Notes under the pieces: generated by a model
Database searches by the model: none
Seen by the model: the letters and a program-made list of their open reading frames with translations, nothing else
Told to the model about the DNA's origin: nothing
NCBI RefSeq assembly: GCF_020520425.1
Contig: NC_079487.1
Coordinates: 113,866,141 to 113,930,140, forward strand
Length of the DNA: 64,000 bases
Origin: Spinacia oleracea
Lineage: Eukaryota > Streptophyta > Magnoliopsida > Caryophyllales > Amaranthaceae
Direction of reading: 5' to 3'
Shown here: piece by piece, positions 47,580 to 58,485 of the stretch
Position numbering within the stretch: position 1 is the stretch's first letter
How the letters are laid out: every line of letters starts with the position of its first letter
Made by a program: the position numbers and the translations under genes

Positions 47580-49395
47580 TATCAAGGCGTACTTGAGCAT
47601 ATCGCTCACAGTATTTAAAAGACCTTCATCCAAAGGCACCCTCCTCCTATCGAGGTCGGACTACACTACACGCGTCGGATGTAACTCTTGGGGCTTATTA
47701 CTCCCTCGACTAATTCAAGATGCCTTACCTAGATCACAAAGAGAAACGTTGCTCGGGGTGGGTAGTTACATCCACTGAAATAATTACCTCCTTGACCAGA
47801 TGATGATGCCCGATCGTATGAAATAATACTCATGGATCGACCATCAATTATAAATCCATCGCAAAACAAGTGACATAATAGCATCGCATCTTCGGCGCCA
47901 AGATCTTTGGGGCTTAAGTCCAGCGGAGGCTCGGAAGTAAGTAAGTTCCTCGACCGGGTCCAGGAGGTTCCTCGGCCAAGTAAAACGCTCGCAACGTGAG
48001 ATCTTCAACCGAGCATCATTGCCCAAACCCAGGATGCTCCTGGACAACGCAACACGAGGTCCGCTCGAGGAAAAGTCCCCAGCCGAGCTAAATGAGAAAC
48101 AAAAAGGTGACGCTCCTCGACGCAAGGCAATGATCATGTCAAAGGGTGCGTTCCTCGACAAAGTGCAGCCCAACATCATGCCCTTCCTCGGCATGCTCCT
48201 CGACCAAGCTCAATTAAAAACATAGGGTTGTTCCTCGACCTTGTGTCGCGTTGGGCCCCTATTGTAACACCAAGAAACTTAACACTCGAAAGCAAGAAGA
48301 GGCTTATCAACCGAGGAACCCTCTCTAACAAGGGAAAGCTCCTCGACCCCTGGCTTATCTAACCAACCGACCTCCCTTCCTCGACCAAGCAGACACTCAC
48401 AAGGAGAAGGCCCTCGACCGAAAAATAGCGCGTGGACCGAAAGCCTTCCTCGACGACGCTAAGGTTCCTCGACAGAAGCAAATACATGAGGGGGGAAGGA
48501 GGGTCCTCGACGACGCGTGAGGCCCATCTCAGAAGAGAGGTTCCCCGACCAGGGCCCATTTGATTCCCTAAACCAAGCAACACACGAGGAGAGAGGGTCC
48601 TCGACCGGGGGCTGCCGCGTAGAGCTGAGGCCTTCTTCGACAATGCATCAACAAAGACTACCAGTATCGGTCGTTGTATGTTGTCACTCTTAATTTATCT
48701 ACGTGCAAGCCGAGGGACGCTTGACCGTGTACCCCCATGTAATCATATAAATACTCTGGCAACACCATTAAGTCCCTCGACCAGATCTTTAGCAACGGAG
48801 GGTCCCTCGGCCGAACGACACCCCACAAGCCTAGAAGGCACGCTCCTCGACCAATCCGTCCATCTACAAAGCGCGACCCAAGAGCATGGAGGATAGTTCC
48901 TCGGCCAATTGTTTCACGCGTGCATAAGATGAGTTCCTCGACAAAAACAAGGACCAAGAGCAAGCCTTTGGAAGAAGCGGTCCTCGACGGAGCCCAGTTT
49001 ATCACATGGGGCTGCTCCTCGACCGAAGATCCGAAACTCCTAACCTAGGAATCCCTTCCATCGCCATATAGAGCGGCATCATCAACGCTTCTTGGTCGAG
49101 GCCATAGAGTTCCGCCATATTTTGGGCTACAGCATGCTCGCTGACAACACGAGGTCCTCGACCAAATGTCATGGTAGGGACCCCATGACGCTCCTCGACG
49201 GCACAAGGTGAACTACACCCAAAAAGATCCCAACCGAGCAACATGGGGGATGTTCCTCGACACTATAGGATTCAGGAGCCCAAAAAGGAAGAGGTTCCTC
49301 GACACCATAGGATAATAAATAAAGTCTGGTACCAAACTCCGCTCAACATACGACATACCGAGGATACCATCTCCTACGTTAAGCGTGGGGCTAAT
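47580..49395. repeat. Non-coding 3' region with about two dozen CCTCGAC-type repeats
   Basis: From about 47940 to 49320, TCCTCGACC, TCCTCGAC and TCCTCGGCC words recur every 20-80 bases, mainly on the plus strand, separated by unrelated GC-richer spacers. A 28-base relative of the LTR TATA region (one mismatch) lies at 48731-48758. ORFs here are short and incidental. Confidence 0.75.
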
Positions 49396-49781
49396 TGTTT
49401 GGGCCCATATACATGGTCAGCCCAACTCGGTGTAAAAAGACAAAAATGCCCTTCTTACTTATGGACCAAGAAGGACAGCTATCCATTAGAAGTAGACGTA
49501 ATTACGTTATTACCCCCGTGTAATCATATAAATACTCTGTTGTAATCATTGAAAAAGGCTATCTAATCATTACCTAAAAAAGCAAATCAGTCACTCTCTC
49601 TCTAGCTCTTCTCACTTAACAACAACTTATCTCATTTTAATACGAAGGTTCCTCGGATACATTCAGGGACTATCTAAAAACGGTAACACAGGTGGTTGGA
49701 TATAAGGAAATCACGGTCAAATACGTCATCGGTTAAGTTAATTCCCAAGTTATTATATTCACAGTTTCTCAGGCAGAAACA
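49396..49781 (+). repeat. Tat-type 3' LTR
   Basis: 386 bp, matching the 5' LTR except for two visible substitutions. It is followed by AATAT. Confidence 0.92.
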
Positions 49782-49955
49782 AATATCTTTAATTATATAT
49801 TATAAAAACTTAAAAAATATTAATATTTTGAAAATATATATTAAGATGAAGCCAACAATATATTATATGTTAACACTTATTTTCATATATTATAAATAAA
49901 ATAGGATCAAAGTGAATTATGTGAATAATGCAAAGAATAAAGTTAATACTCCGTA

Positions 49956-50577
49956 TTCCGTAGTACAATAAAGTTAAAAAGGAAAGAGATAGGTGTAGAC
50001 GTATCTAGACCAAACGCTGCTATAACCGTGGGCTTCTTGGTCTTTAGCTATGTGCTAGTGTGCTATTCCGTATTAGATGTCCTAGTTTGCATTTGTGTCC
50101 TCTTCTTTGCCATCATGACTTTATGAGAAAGAGATGAGTGTTTCAAACTTTTAAAACAACGTTGAATACACAGAGTATAATGATATATGTACGTTTTGTA
50201 GCTTTTATACATAAAATTGAATCTCCATATGTTTGTTAAGGAGAAAACTTTGTTGACCCACTGGGTTAGTTACCCACCTTAGGTGGCCGCTTATGTGGCA
50301 TATCTTGTTGTAAATAACTGATTTTTTATGCATTTAAGGTTAGCCTAGGAAAGAGAGCTATTAAATAGTTTGTTGGGAACCTTTATTGGTATTACTACTC
50401 TATCTACGGTCAAACTTTAGAAATAATAAACCCCCTTCTCATCTTTTTATGTCATGAATCATGGTCTCTTGCTTTTCTGAAACTTCTAGTCCTCAACAAT
50501 GGTGTATACATATATTTTTTGACCTTGTAAGTCCTAATCAAATTAAACCTTGTAAAATCAACTTCAACAAATTAGCA
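49956..50577. other. Intergenic, nothing recognised
   Basis: No gene-like ORF and no clear element ends. Confidence 0.45.
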
Positions 50578-50907
50578 TACTCCCTCCGTCCCTTAATACT
50601 TGCACCGCTTTCCTTTTCGGGCCGTCCCTTAATACTTGCACCGCTTCTATAAATGGAAATCTTTACCAATATTATATTATTTCTCACACTTACCTACTAC
50701 CCCACCTACACCCCTATTCCCTACAAAAAATCATTTAAAAATCAACACCCCTCAATCACCACTCCCCACCCCTTACACATTTCCCACTAACTATATTAAA
50801 AAAATACCACACTATCAACAAACACCCATTAAATTAATAAGTCAATTCAAATGTATTAAACTCCGCACCGATTTGACCGGTGCGAGTATTAAGGGACGGA
50901 GGGAGTA
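50578..50907. mobile_element. TA-flanked MITE with duplicated left terminus
   Basis: The left end TACTCCCTCCGTCCCTTAAT and the right end AGTATTAAGGGACGGAGGGA (then GTA) pair. The segment CCGTCCCTTAATACTTGCAC occurs twice in succession at the left end. The interior resembles the split MITE at 2511/14586. Confidence 0.9.
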
Positions 50908-52930
50908 ATACGTATATGAAACAAAGAAATATTTACTACGGAGTGTTCTTAATTATTAAAATTAAAGAACCAATGATCTACTCTAGTATTTAATATTTTT
51001 TGCAAAGTAATCTCCAACGGATATTTGAATGAAGTGATATATTATTGCAGGCCTATCAGTCCTTGCTAAAGAGAGGAAGCTATACGATATGTAACTTTTA
51101 AATCGAATACATTTTTTATTTCCTGGTGAAAGCCGTGAATACATTTGACATACGGAGTACGAAGTATATCAGATTTCTCCGATGGAAATACAGTAATGAA
51201 TATGTTTTGAATTTTTTAATGATTTTTTTATTTTATTTTTTTGTAGAGGTTATCTTTCGACATACAATATTAAATATATTTAAGAAAAACTCCATATAAT
51301 TTAGGTACGTATACTAATATCAAAATGTTTGGTCTATTAGATCAAGTTACATGGTCAATAATACGGCGAGGCTGGTCCTTTTAAACAATTCTACTCCGTA
51401 TGTAGCTAAATGCGTAATATTCTATCTCCTTTGTTTTTTTTAGGAGAATCATATCTCCTGTGTAATATCATAGGATAATCCTATATGATATAGCTAAATG
51501 TGTTATATCTATCTTCTGTGTTTTTTTTTTGGATGGATCAAGCCAGTTCTTTTTACATAGGTAGTGATAGCTACAACTCTACAAGCCATGGGCACGCCAT
51601 CATCATGATAGTAATAATCTTCATGACAACTTGTTAATCAAGAGAAACACTCTAAGTCTCCAACGGTTTGGTTTCAGATTAATCGTAAACATGCAGTTGA
51701 CACACCAAAAACTATCGCTAAACAAAGGACGCGCAACTGATAATTTATTTTTCCCCTGGCTCAAACATATGACATACACTAACGTAATCCAGGGAAAGGT
51801 CGAGCCATAAGGAGTAACTTTTAGAAATAGGTTCGTCCAAAGCGTTCTGAGAGAGGACTGCAATTGATAACAAAGAGGGGTTTGATTTAGTATCAAGAAA
51901 CTCTAATGAATAAAAGAACTAAGGTGAAAGGATCTCGATCTCGATGCAAGGTGATAAACTGGAATTTTACACTCTCAATCCTATCTCCATTAGTTAACTC
52001 CATGGCAAGAACCTATGCACCTTAAGATTTTGTTAGTGTTCGAAATATGAGAGAAACAAAACAAGTTGTAAAATGTCCCACATTGATAAGAAACCAAAAA
52101 TAAATATTTATTTTCTCTATATTAAGAGCTATAAATAATGACCAAAAGGGTAAAAGTAAAACCAAGCTTAATGTTGCCCCACTCCCACATATGGCCTAAA
52201 AATAGAACTCTCTAATTTTCAGTATTATCTTATGATATACCTCGCACTCGTTATTATTTGCTACAATATTAGTCTTTAAATTAAATATGGTGTACACTAT
52301 TTGCTATAATATTAGTCTTTAAATTAAATATGGTGTACACAATTTTAATTGGGTTCATTTTTTTATAAGTATTTGAGGTTTAAGGGTGCGCTTGATTCAT
52401 TTGATTTTTACTTACCTGAACCAATTTTTTTATAAGTATTTTTTTATAAGTTATATGTACTTATTTTCTAAGAATTTCTTTTATGTAAAATTATTTAAAC
52501 TGAATATTGGTTATTAAAAAAAGAAGTAAATAAGGTGAACAATTTTTTTTTTTATTAAAGGTAAGAAAAGGGACCCTACTGAACCAACACCTAGCACAGG
52601 TTAACCAGTTTAGCTACGCAGGTCTTCACTTGAGCCACTCTCGAACGTTTTTACAGCTGATGGAGCTTGACAAACATACTATACCTAATTACTCCTATAT
52701 TTGTCAATTGTCATTGTTTGCTTAAATATTTCCATTTAATCCGTAGTTTTTTCTCATTGTGGATAAGTGGGATAACTACAAAAGAAACAACTTTTATGTT
52801 CAGAGTTTTATAACTTCCATTATACTTGTTCCCATCATTGTGAATCAATGTGGGACAACTTTTCTCCAATGTCTTGATCAATGTTAATAAATATTGGTTT
52901 TACTAATACACCGTTGTACGAATTCTTTTT
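50908..52930. other. Intergenic with a small tandem duplication
   Basis: A 43-bp unit beginning GCTACAATATTAGTC is repeated once at 52260-52345. Otherwise AT-rich, with ORFs that have no recognisable domain. Confidence 0.5.
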
Positions 52931-52931
52931 A

Positions 52932-53293
52932 GGGCACGCTTGGATTGGGTGTAATGGATTATGGGGGTAATAAAAGTCAAACCACCATAATAAAAGGACA
53001 ATGAAGGAGAATTGTGGTGGTTGCATGGAGGGTGGTGTGGTGGTGTTGTGAGGAGAAGGGAGGAAGGGGGGAAGTAATTACCCCCAAATGAGGGTAATAA
53101 TCACCCTAGTGGGATGGTGGGTAACTATTCCCCCCATGATGAGGGTATTTGTTCCACCTTCCCTTTTATTTTCTTTTTGCCAACACTAGCTTGTTCCCTT
53201 TGCCACCACTTCATCCCCTCATCATCACCTTCAATTACCTTACTTTGACTTTTATTACCCCTTTAATACATTACCCTCAATCCAAGTATGCCC
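52932..53293. mobile_element. PIF/Harbinger-like MITE
   Basis: Ends GGGCACGCTTGGATTGGGTG and CTCAATCCAAGTATGCCC are inverted repeats flanked by TTA on both sides (52929-52931, 53294-53296). TTA duplication and GGGC...TTGGATT ends fit the family. Confidence 0.85.
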
Positions 53294-53296
53294 TTA

Positions 53297-53810
53297 GGGG
53301 TAAAATTTATTAAAGATCATACGTTGCTCGGTAACTAAGCTAGTTTCAATATTAAAGGAAGATCATACAATTGCTAGAACGTGGGTCATAGGCCGGTTTA
53401 AGTGTAGGTGGACTCGTAGGCCGACCGTGGTTCGTATGTTAGTAGATCCTACACCTACTACTCCCGGTATATTCATATCATCCGAAAGTGTAAGTCCTTT
53501 ATCACTAAGCGTGAGTGAGAAATTACTACCAGAGATTGTTACAGAGAAGCCAATAGAGCGGCTGAAGACTAATTAAAGTGAAAACTAATTAAAGTGGCTT
53601 AAAACAAGTATTAAAAATACTAAGTGGAAGATTCGGATAACTGGATATGATCGGATATTTGTCATCGAATAGTAATTAATGAGTTAGATACGAAATATTA
53701 TTTACCGTGATATATGGATACACAATAAAGGAATTTCAGACCACTTTAATTAACGACATTCATCATTGAGAATTAACGTTGAAATGATGTTTGAGTTAAA
53801 GAAAAGAAAA
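53297..53810. other. Intergenic, nothing recognised
   Basis: No gene-like ORF. Confidence 0.45.
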
Positions 53811-53812
53811 TA

Positions 53813-54271
53813 GAAAATTGCTTTTACAAACTAAAACATGTATTTTACCACCTTAAAAAAAAAAACTTGTTTTTTACCGCTGACCTAAAAAGGGGAAAAA
53901 AATAGATGAAATAGTATGTGGGGCGCACTAATTCAGTTTTTCTCCAATTTTTTAAACCTCCTATGCGGTTTTCTTTAACTCTTTCACCCTCCTCTTTTTA
54001 CTAACATTGAATTTTTTCAATTTTGTGAATTAATGGGAGAAAAAATCATGTGAATTTATGGAAGAGAATGAAGCAGGAGAAGTGAAGAGAGTTAAATAAA
54101 AGGAAAAAAATAATGTAAATTTATGGAAGAGAATGAAGCAGGGAAAGTGAAGGGAGTTAAATAAATGAAATCGTGGAAGAATAGAAAATATCAGAGATAT
54201 TACCCCGTTATAGTGGCCCCTATATAACTGTTTCATCTATTTTTCCATTTTCAGGTGGTAAAAAAATAATA
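53813..54271. mobile_element. Mutator-like MITE, right end cut by a Helitron
   Basis: It is a relative of 60231-60762: inverted TTTTACCACCT/AGGTGGTAAAA arms, AATAGATGAAAT near the left arm and TTTCATCTATTTTTCC near the right. The right terminus is interrupted at 54271 by the Helitron. A left-end duplication could not be fixed. Confidence 0.6.
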
Positions 54272-54550
54272 TCTATACTATATATTAAAAACGTCTAAAA
54301 GAAAGTATACGTGACACATGGGCCACATGGCGCTCTGCTTATGGGTCGTTTGCTCAATGTAATCTTCATATACATAAAGAAAATGTTAAACACGGTTTGC
54401 TTAAGGTTTGAACAACCCTTGACCTTGAGTTTAAACAATAGAGGTTTTACCACTAAGGTATTACATGTTTCATGTTTTCATTGCATATATAAGTAAATGT
54501 AAATGTTTTTAATGTAGTGACCCGGGGCATCGCCAGAGCCCAAAAACTAG
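54272..54550 (+). mobile_element. Short Helitron
   Basis: It begins A|TCTATACTATATATTAAAA and ends CAAAAACTAG|T, with an imperfect GC-rich hairpin (CCCGGGGCATCGCC) before the end. 279 bp, with a tRNA-like stretch inside on the minus strand. Confidence 0.8.
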
Positions 54551-54605
54551 TAATAATATTAAATAATGATAACAATATTAAATAATAATACAAATATTGT
54601 TACAC

Positions 54606-54662
<57 letters not shown>

Positions 54663-54696
54663 TAAAAATAAAAATAAAAATAAAAATAATAATAAT
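54551..54696. repeat. AAT and AAAAT microsatellites
   Basis: (AAT)n at 54605-54657, then AAAAATA units to about 54695, directly before the non-LTR element's first codons. Confidence 0.9.
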
Positions 54697-56003
54697 CTTT
54701 TTGTAAGGAGGTTGTTTCGCAGCGTGTGTCGAAGACTGTTGTGTTGATGGATGCTGTAGCCAAGCTTAATGATCCCCAGTGTGAGTTGTTGCTTCTTCGT
54801 GCGTGTACTGGAGTTTCTAAACTCTACTTTGCTATGCGCACTTGTCCGCCTCATCTTTTCGAAGCGGCCCAATTATCTTTTGATGTGGCTCTGCGGGCTT
54901 CTTTAGAGCGCATCGTGGTTGCTTCGGGACCTGGGTTCGGTGACTGGCAATGGCGCCTTGCCACCTTGCCTTATTCTTACGGAGGATTGGGTGTTTATTC
55001 AGCTGGTGATGTTCGGCATTATGCTTTTCTTGCATCCCGTTTGCAGTCTTCTGGTTTGCAGGATTCGCTTCTTCGGCTTTCAGGTGTTGAAGGTCCGGGA
55101 CCGGCCTTTGATGATGCTCTTGGTCTTTTCAACAGGACCGTGGAGACCGACCTTATGCGTAGCCCTAGTGAGATCGCTGCCCCCAGACTCATGAAGAAAT
55201 TGGCAGACATATATTTCACGAAGGTTATTGCTGATGCGGAATCCGCCTACTCCTTATCTTCACGTCTTGTTGCCCTATGGAAATCTCAGCAGGGGGATCA
55301 CTCCTCAGCTTGGTTGCGGGCAGTCCCAATCTCGGGGTTAGGCCAGACTATGAACGGTAAGACTTATCGTTCGGTTCTTTGCTATCGGTTGGGTATTCCG
55401 TTGTTCTCTGATTCGACGCCGTGTTCTGCTTGCTCTCGGGTTTTCGACGGGGACATTTATGGGGATCATGCCGTGTCTTGTGCTGGGATTGTGGGTATCA
55501 AACATCGACATAATGTTGTTCGTGATACCCTTTTGGATATTTGCTATCGGCCGGGGATTTATGCTCGCAAGGAGGTTGATGTTGGGCTGACTAGTGAGAG
55601 CGATGGAGCTCTTCGTCCTGCAGATATATTGCTTTACTCATGGGATGGCGGTCTAGATGTGTGTGTTGACTTGACTGGGTCTTCCTCTATGACGCAATCT
55701 GGGTTGTCAGGCTTCATTCCGGGTCGGGTTGTGGCGGTTGCAGCACAGCGGAAGCAGGATAAGTATGCGGCACGTTGTAGGGCTTTGGGTTACAGTTTCT
55801 TTCCTTTTTCCTTCTCTTCTTTTGGGGAATTAGAGAAAGGGGCTGTTTCTTTGCTGAAGCGGGTTCAGACGTACTCCAGGGCTCAGGACATTGGGGCGCG
55901 GGCAGCTGCCCACATTTTCAGCAGGATCGGGTTCGCCATAGCTAGAGGGGTGGGGGCCCAGATTGTATCTCGGCTCCCCTCCAACTTCTTGCAGTTCACT
56001 TGA
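54697..56003 (+). CDS. 5'-truncated non-LTR retrotransposon protein: CCHC and restriction-like endonuclease-like C-terminus
   Basis: The frame is open from about 54697 to the TGA at 56003. There is no convincing initiator, so this is the C-terminal part of a longer protein. Counting from 54726 (425 residues): a helical region (DPQCELLLLRACTGV, FGDWQWRLATLPYSYGGLGV) typical of the post-RT part; CSAC...H....C near 232-253; then an endonuclease-like block, HRHNVVRDTLLDICYRPGIY and RPAD (about 297) with D about 19 residues later. CCHC followed by (K/R)PD...D is the arrangement in R2-type elements with a restriction-like endonuclease. Many plant genomes carry similar proteins labelled RT-related. 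The RT domain itself is not here. Confidence 0.75.
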
Positions 56004-56057
56004 TCTTTATAGCTTGTTAAACTTGTAACGTGATAATAATAATAATAATAATAATAA
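56004..56057 (+). repeat. 3' tail with AAT repeat
   Basis: A short 3' UTR after the stop leads into (AAT)n. This is probably the retrotransposon's own 3' tail, used instead of poly(A). Confidence 0.6.
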
Positions 56058-56419
56058 GGAAAAATTGATATTATCGGTCCCAACTATGGCCGATTTACTT
56101 TAAAAGGTCCCAACTTTTGATTATGTCAGGGTGGTCCCAACTATAGAGAGTGTTTTCTAAAAATGGTCCCTTAGTTAAAATTAAGTGCTAAATAACTTAA
56201 TTAACACTCATATCTCTCGTGCAATAATCATATTTTTTAATTAAATGAAGTAAATGGAACAGTATGATATGCTTAAATCAACTTAATTAATAGTTTAATA
56301 AACCAAAGGACCATTCTTGGAAAACACACCTTAAAGTTGGGACCACTCTAGAATAATCAAAAGTTGGGACCTTTAAAAGTTAAACGGCCATAGTTGGAAC
56401 TGTCAATATCAATTTTTCC
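56058..56419. mobile_element. MITE inserted in the AAT tail
   Basis: Long inverted arms start GGAAAAATTGATATTATCGG (plus TCCCAACTATGGCC) and end GGCCATAGTTGG...CAATATCAATTTTTCC. TAATAATAA lies on both sides, consistent with a 9-bp Mutator-like duplication, but the AAT repeat makes the duplication length unresolvable. Confidence 0.75.
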
Positions 56420-56461
<42 letters not shown>

Positions 56462-57590
56462 CAACAACAACGACAATATCAAGAATAAAAGTAACTATAT
56501 TTATATTAATTGAAAAAATTATAATAACAAAGAAAATAATAAATTACATTAATATGAAAATATTAATAACATAAAAATAGTTAAACTATAACTTGTTCTT
56601 TTGAACCGGACTGGATTTTTTGGAGGTGAATTAAACTGAACTGGAATTATTGGACCTGAACTGAACTGGATTATTGGACATAAACTGAACTGAACCAAAC
56701 TAAACTTGTTGGATCGGACCGGATCAGACCTGAACTGAACTGAAATTATGAGAAAAAGTGCGTAAGAACAAAGCCTTAATCCTTTTAGTACACGGTTAAT
56801 AGGTAGTGGTACTCGAATATTTTTTAAATAAAGATAGGTGTTTTTTAATAAAACTTAAAAGGTAGTCATTCACAAAAGTAACAAAATAGTACTATGTGTT
56901 TATAATTTTTCCTAAAATAATGGCTCAAATGAGATATGTTTTATTTTACAAAAAAAGAAACAGAAAATAAATTTTGTTTGGGAAGTTTTTAATTACCTCC
57001 AAAAATAGCTTAACTACTACGGAGTAAATTTTTATCAGAAAAAATCGCCATCGAAGAAGACTACTTACAAGTCATAACATGCGTTTTTTTCCCTTCAGTA
57101 CAAACGGTTTTGTCCCGAACATGCGAACTATGGAATGTAAATAGTCATTTTATTTTATAGAAGAACAAAAAAGAAAAATGAACATAATTAATTATCTCCA
57201 TTTTTAGTGTTTATTGAAAATTTATCCCTTATTAATGAAGTTGACTAATCCATAAATGCATTCCCATCCCAGATTGACCATCTATCCGTGTGGGTCATGT
57301 CCACCTCTTCTTCTTATGTCCACATGGATTGTCCACCTCAAATGGGTAGACAACCCAGTGGGTTGATATATCAATCTCCGTTTGTTAAGATGCAATTTTA
57401 ACTATCTTTTTAAATAATCTCAAAATTTAATATTATGAAAGTTTATAATGAAATCAATTCATTGACATTTTACTTGATAATTTTTTTTTTAATAAATAAG
57501 TAAAAATATATAGCCAAAGTTGGTGTAAGAATAGTGACAAAAACTAAAAGTGATGCAATTTTTTTAAAACAGAGAAAATATGTATACTTG
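56420..57590. other. Microsatellite and degenerate tandem repeats, otherwise nothing recognised
   Basis: The AAT repeat continues to about 56470. At about 56600-56750 a degenerate array of CTGAACTGAACTGGATTATTGG-like units is visible. The rest is AT-rich without a gene. Confidence 0.55.
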
Positions 57591-57591
57591 T

Positions 57592-57896
57592 AGGCTCCAT
57601 TTATTTTGACGGAAAAACACTTTCGTGAATTTTTTTTGCATTTTCCTTTATTTGTTTTTATTAAGGGTGGAAAACAAAATTTCCAAATGTGAAAAATAAC
57701 TTTTTGCAGGAGAAAACCAATTTTCTACTCGAAAAGAATGAATGTCACATTTTCCACTATAATCATTTACATTTCTCTTTCTCTCCTCTCATTCTCACTT
57801 CTATGTCTTTTTTTCTTTATAATTTTTCTTGTTAGGAAAGAAACAAAGGAAAATTATTTCCATTTTGAAAATGTTTTTCGTTGAAACAAACGGATT
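57592..57896. mobile_element. MITE with TTTCCGTCAAAATAAATGG-type ends
   Basis: TCCATTTATTTTGACGGAAAA at the left pairs with TTTTTCGTTGAAACAAACGGA at the right. Non-coding; superfamily uncertain (possibly hAT). Confidence 0.6.
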
Positions 57897-58098
57897 AATT
57901 CATTTGTAATATACAAATAAATTTGGTGTAGTGAAAATGATTTTACTTTTCAACTTAAATATTGGTATTTTAATCCACATAAGATGCACTTTAGAGGATT
58001 TTTCCTTATCCTTCCCCCTGTTTGAAAAGTGTCCATTCCACTAAATTCATCCCGGTTATTTAATCTGAGAGGGGTTCGATTCAGTTGGGCTTTTCCTA

Positions 58099-58485
58099 TC
58101 TATACCTAGTCTATAAAAAGGAAAACCACATTTTATTAGATGACATGTGTCATCCATACTTTCCTCCATCAATTTGGCTCTTATTTTACTTCTTTTTTTT
58201 GTTTGATATATTATACAACTCCAATCGCCTATTTCACTCCATATTCCTCATACAACATCAATTCACCAATCTATTCATTCAACATTTTTCACTCCATCTT
58301 CCCGAGTAACACTCAATATTAATACACTATTTAATTTATGTATTCTTTCAACTTTTAAAATTTACCTCTATTTAAATTATATATTCTCTCTAAAATCACA
58401 AGCTCAATAAAATTTAAACTTAAAAAGATAAATTAAATGCATAAAAGCCACTACACAATCGTCCGTTCTTTGAACGGACTCTGTT
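58099..58485 (+). mobile_element. Helitron-like element with damaged 3' end
   Basis: It begins A|TCTATACCTAGTCTATAAAA, like the other Helitrons here, and has the terminal hairpin GTCCGTTC-TTT-GAACGGAC at about 58461-58479, but no CTAG follows. The end is mutated or lost. Confidence 0.65.

Larger units (their letters stand above)
40384..49781 (+). mobile_element. Ty3/Gypsy retrotransposon, Tat-type, with antisense gene
   Basis: LTRs of 386 bp (40384-40769 and 49396-49781) begin TGTTTGGG and end GAAACA. They differ at two positions that I saw. A perfect AATAT target duplication (40379-40383, 49782-49786) bounds the element. Gag-protease-RT start lies on the plus strand and a spliced gene on the minus strand lies between pol and the 3' LTR. 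An antisense ORF downstream of pol is known for Tat-lineage elements. With RT catalytic core, RNase H and most of integrase deleted, it depends on other copies to move. Confidence 0.93.
40309..49955. mobile_element. MITE split by the Tat-type retrotransposon
   Basis: The left part (40309-40383) begins TACTCCCTATGTCCCGGAAT. The right part (49782 to about 49955) continues it with the family's interior (AAGATGAAGCCAACAATATA). The two join through the duplicated AATAT. The right terminus is degraded. It is the same family as 27823-28085, reversed. Confidence 0.7.

Noticed and set aside
51621-51896. 91-codon minus-strand ORF
   Set aside because: No recognisable domain, no splice sites or homologous wording; treated as chance.
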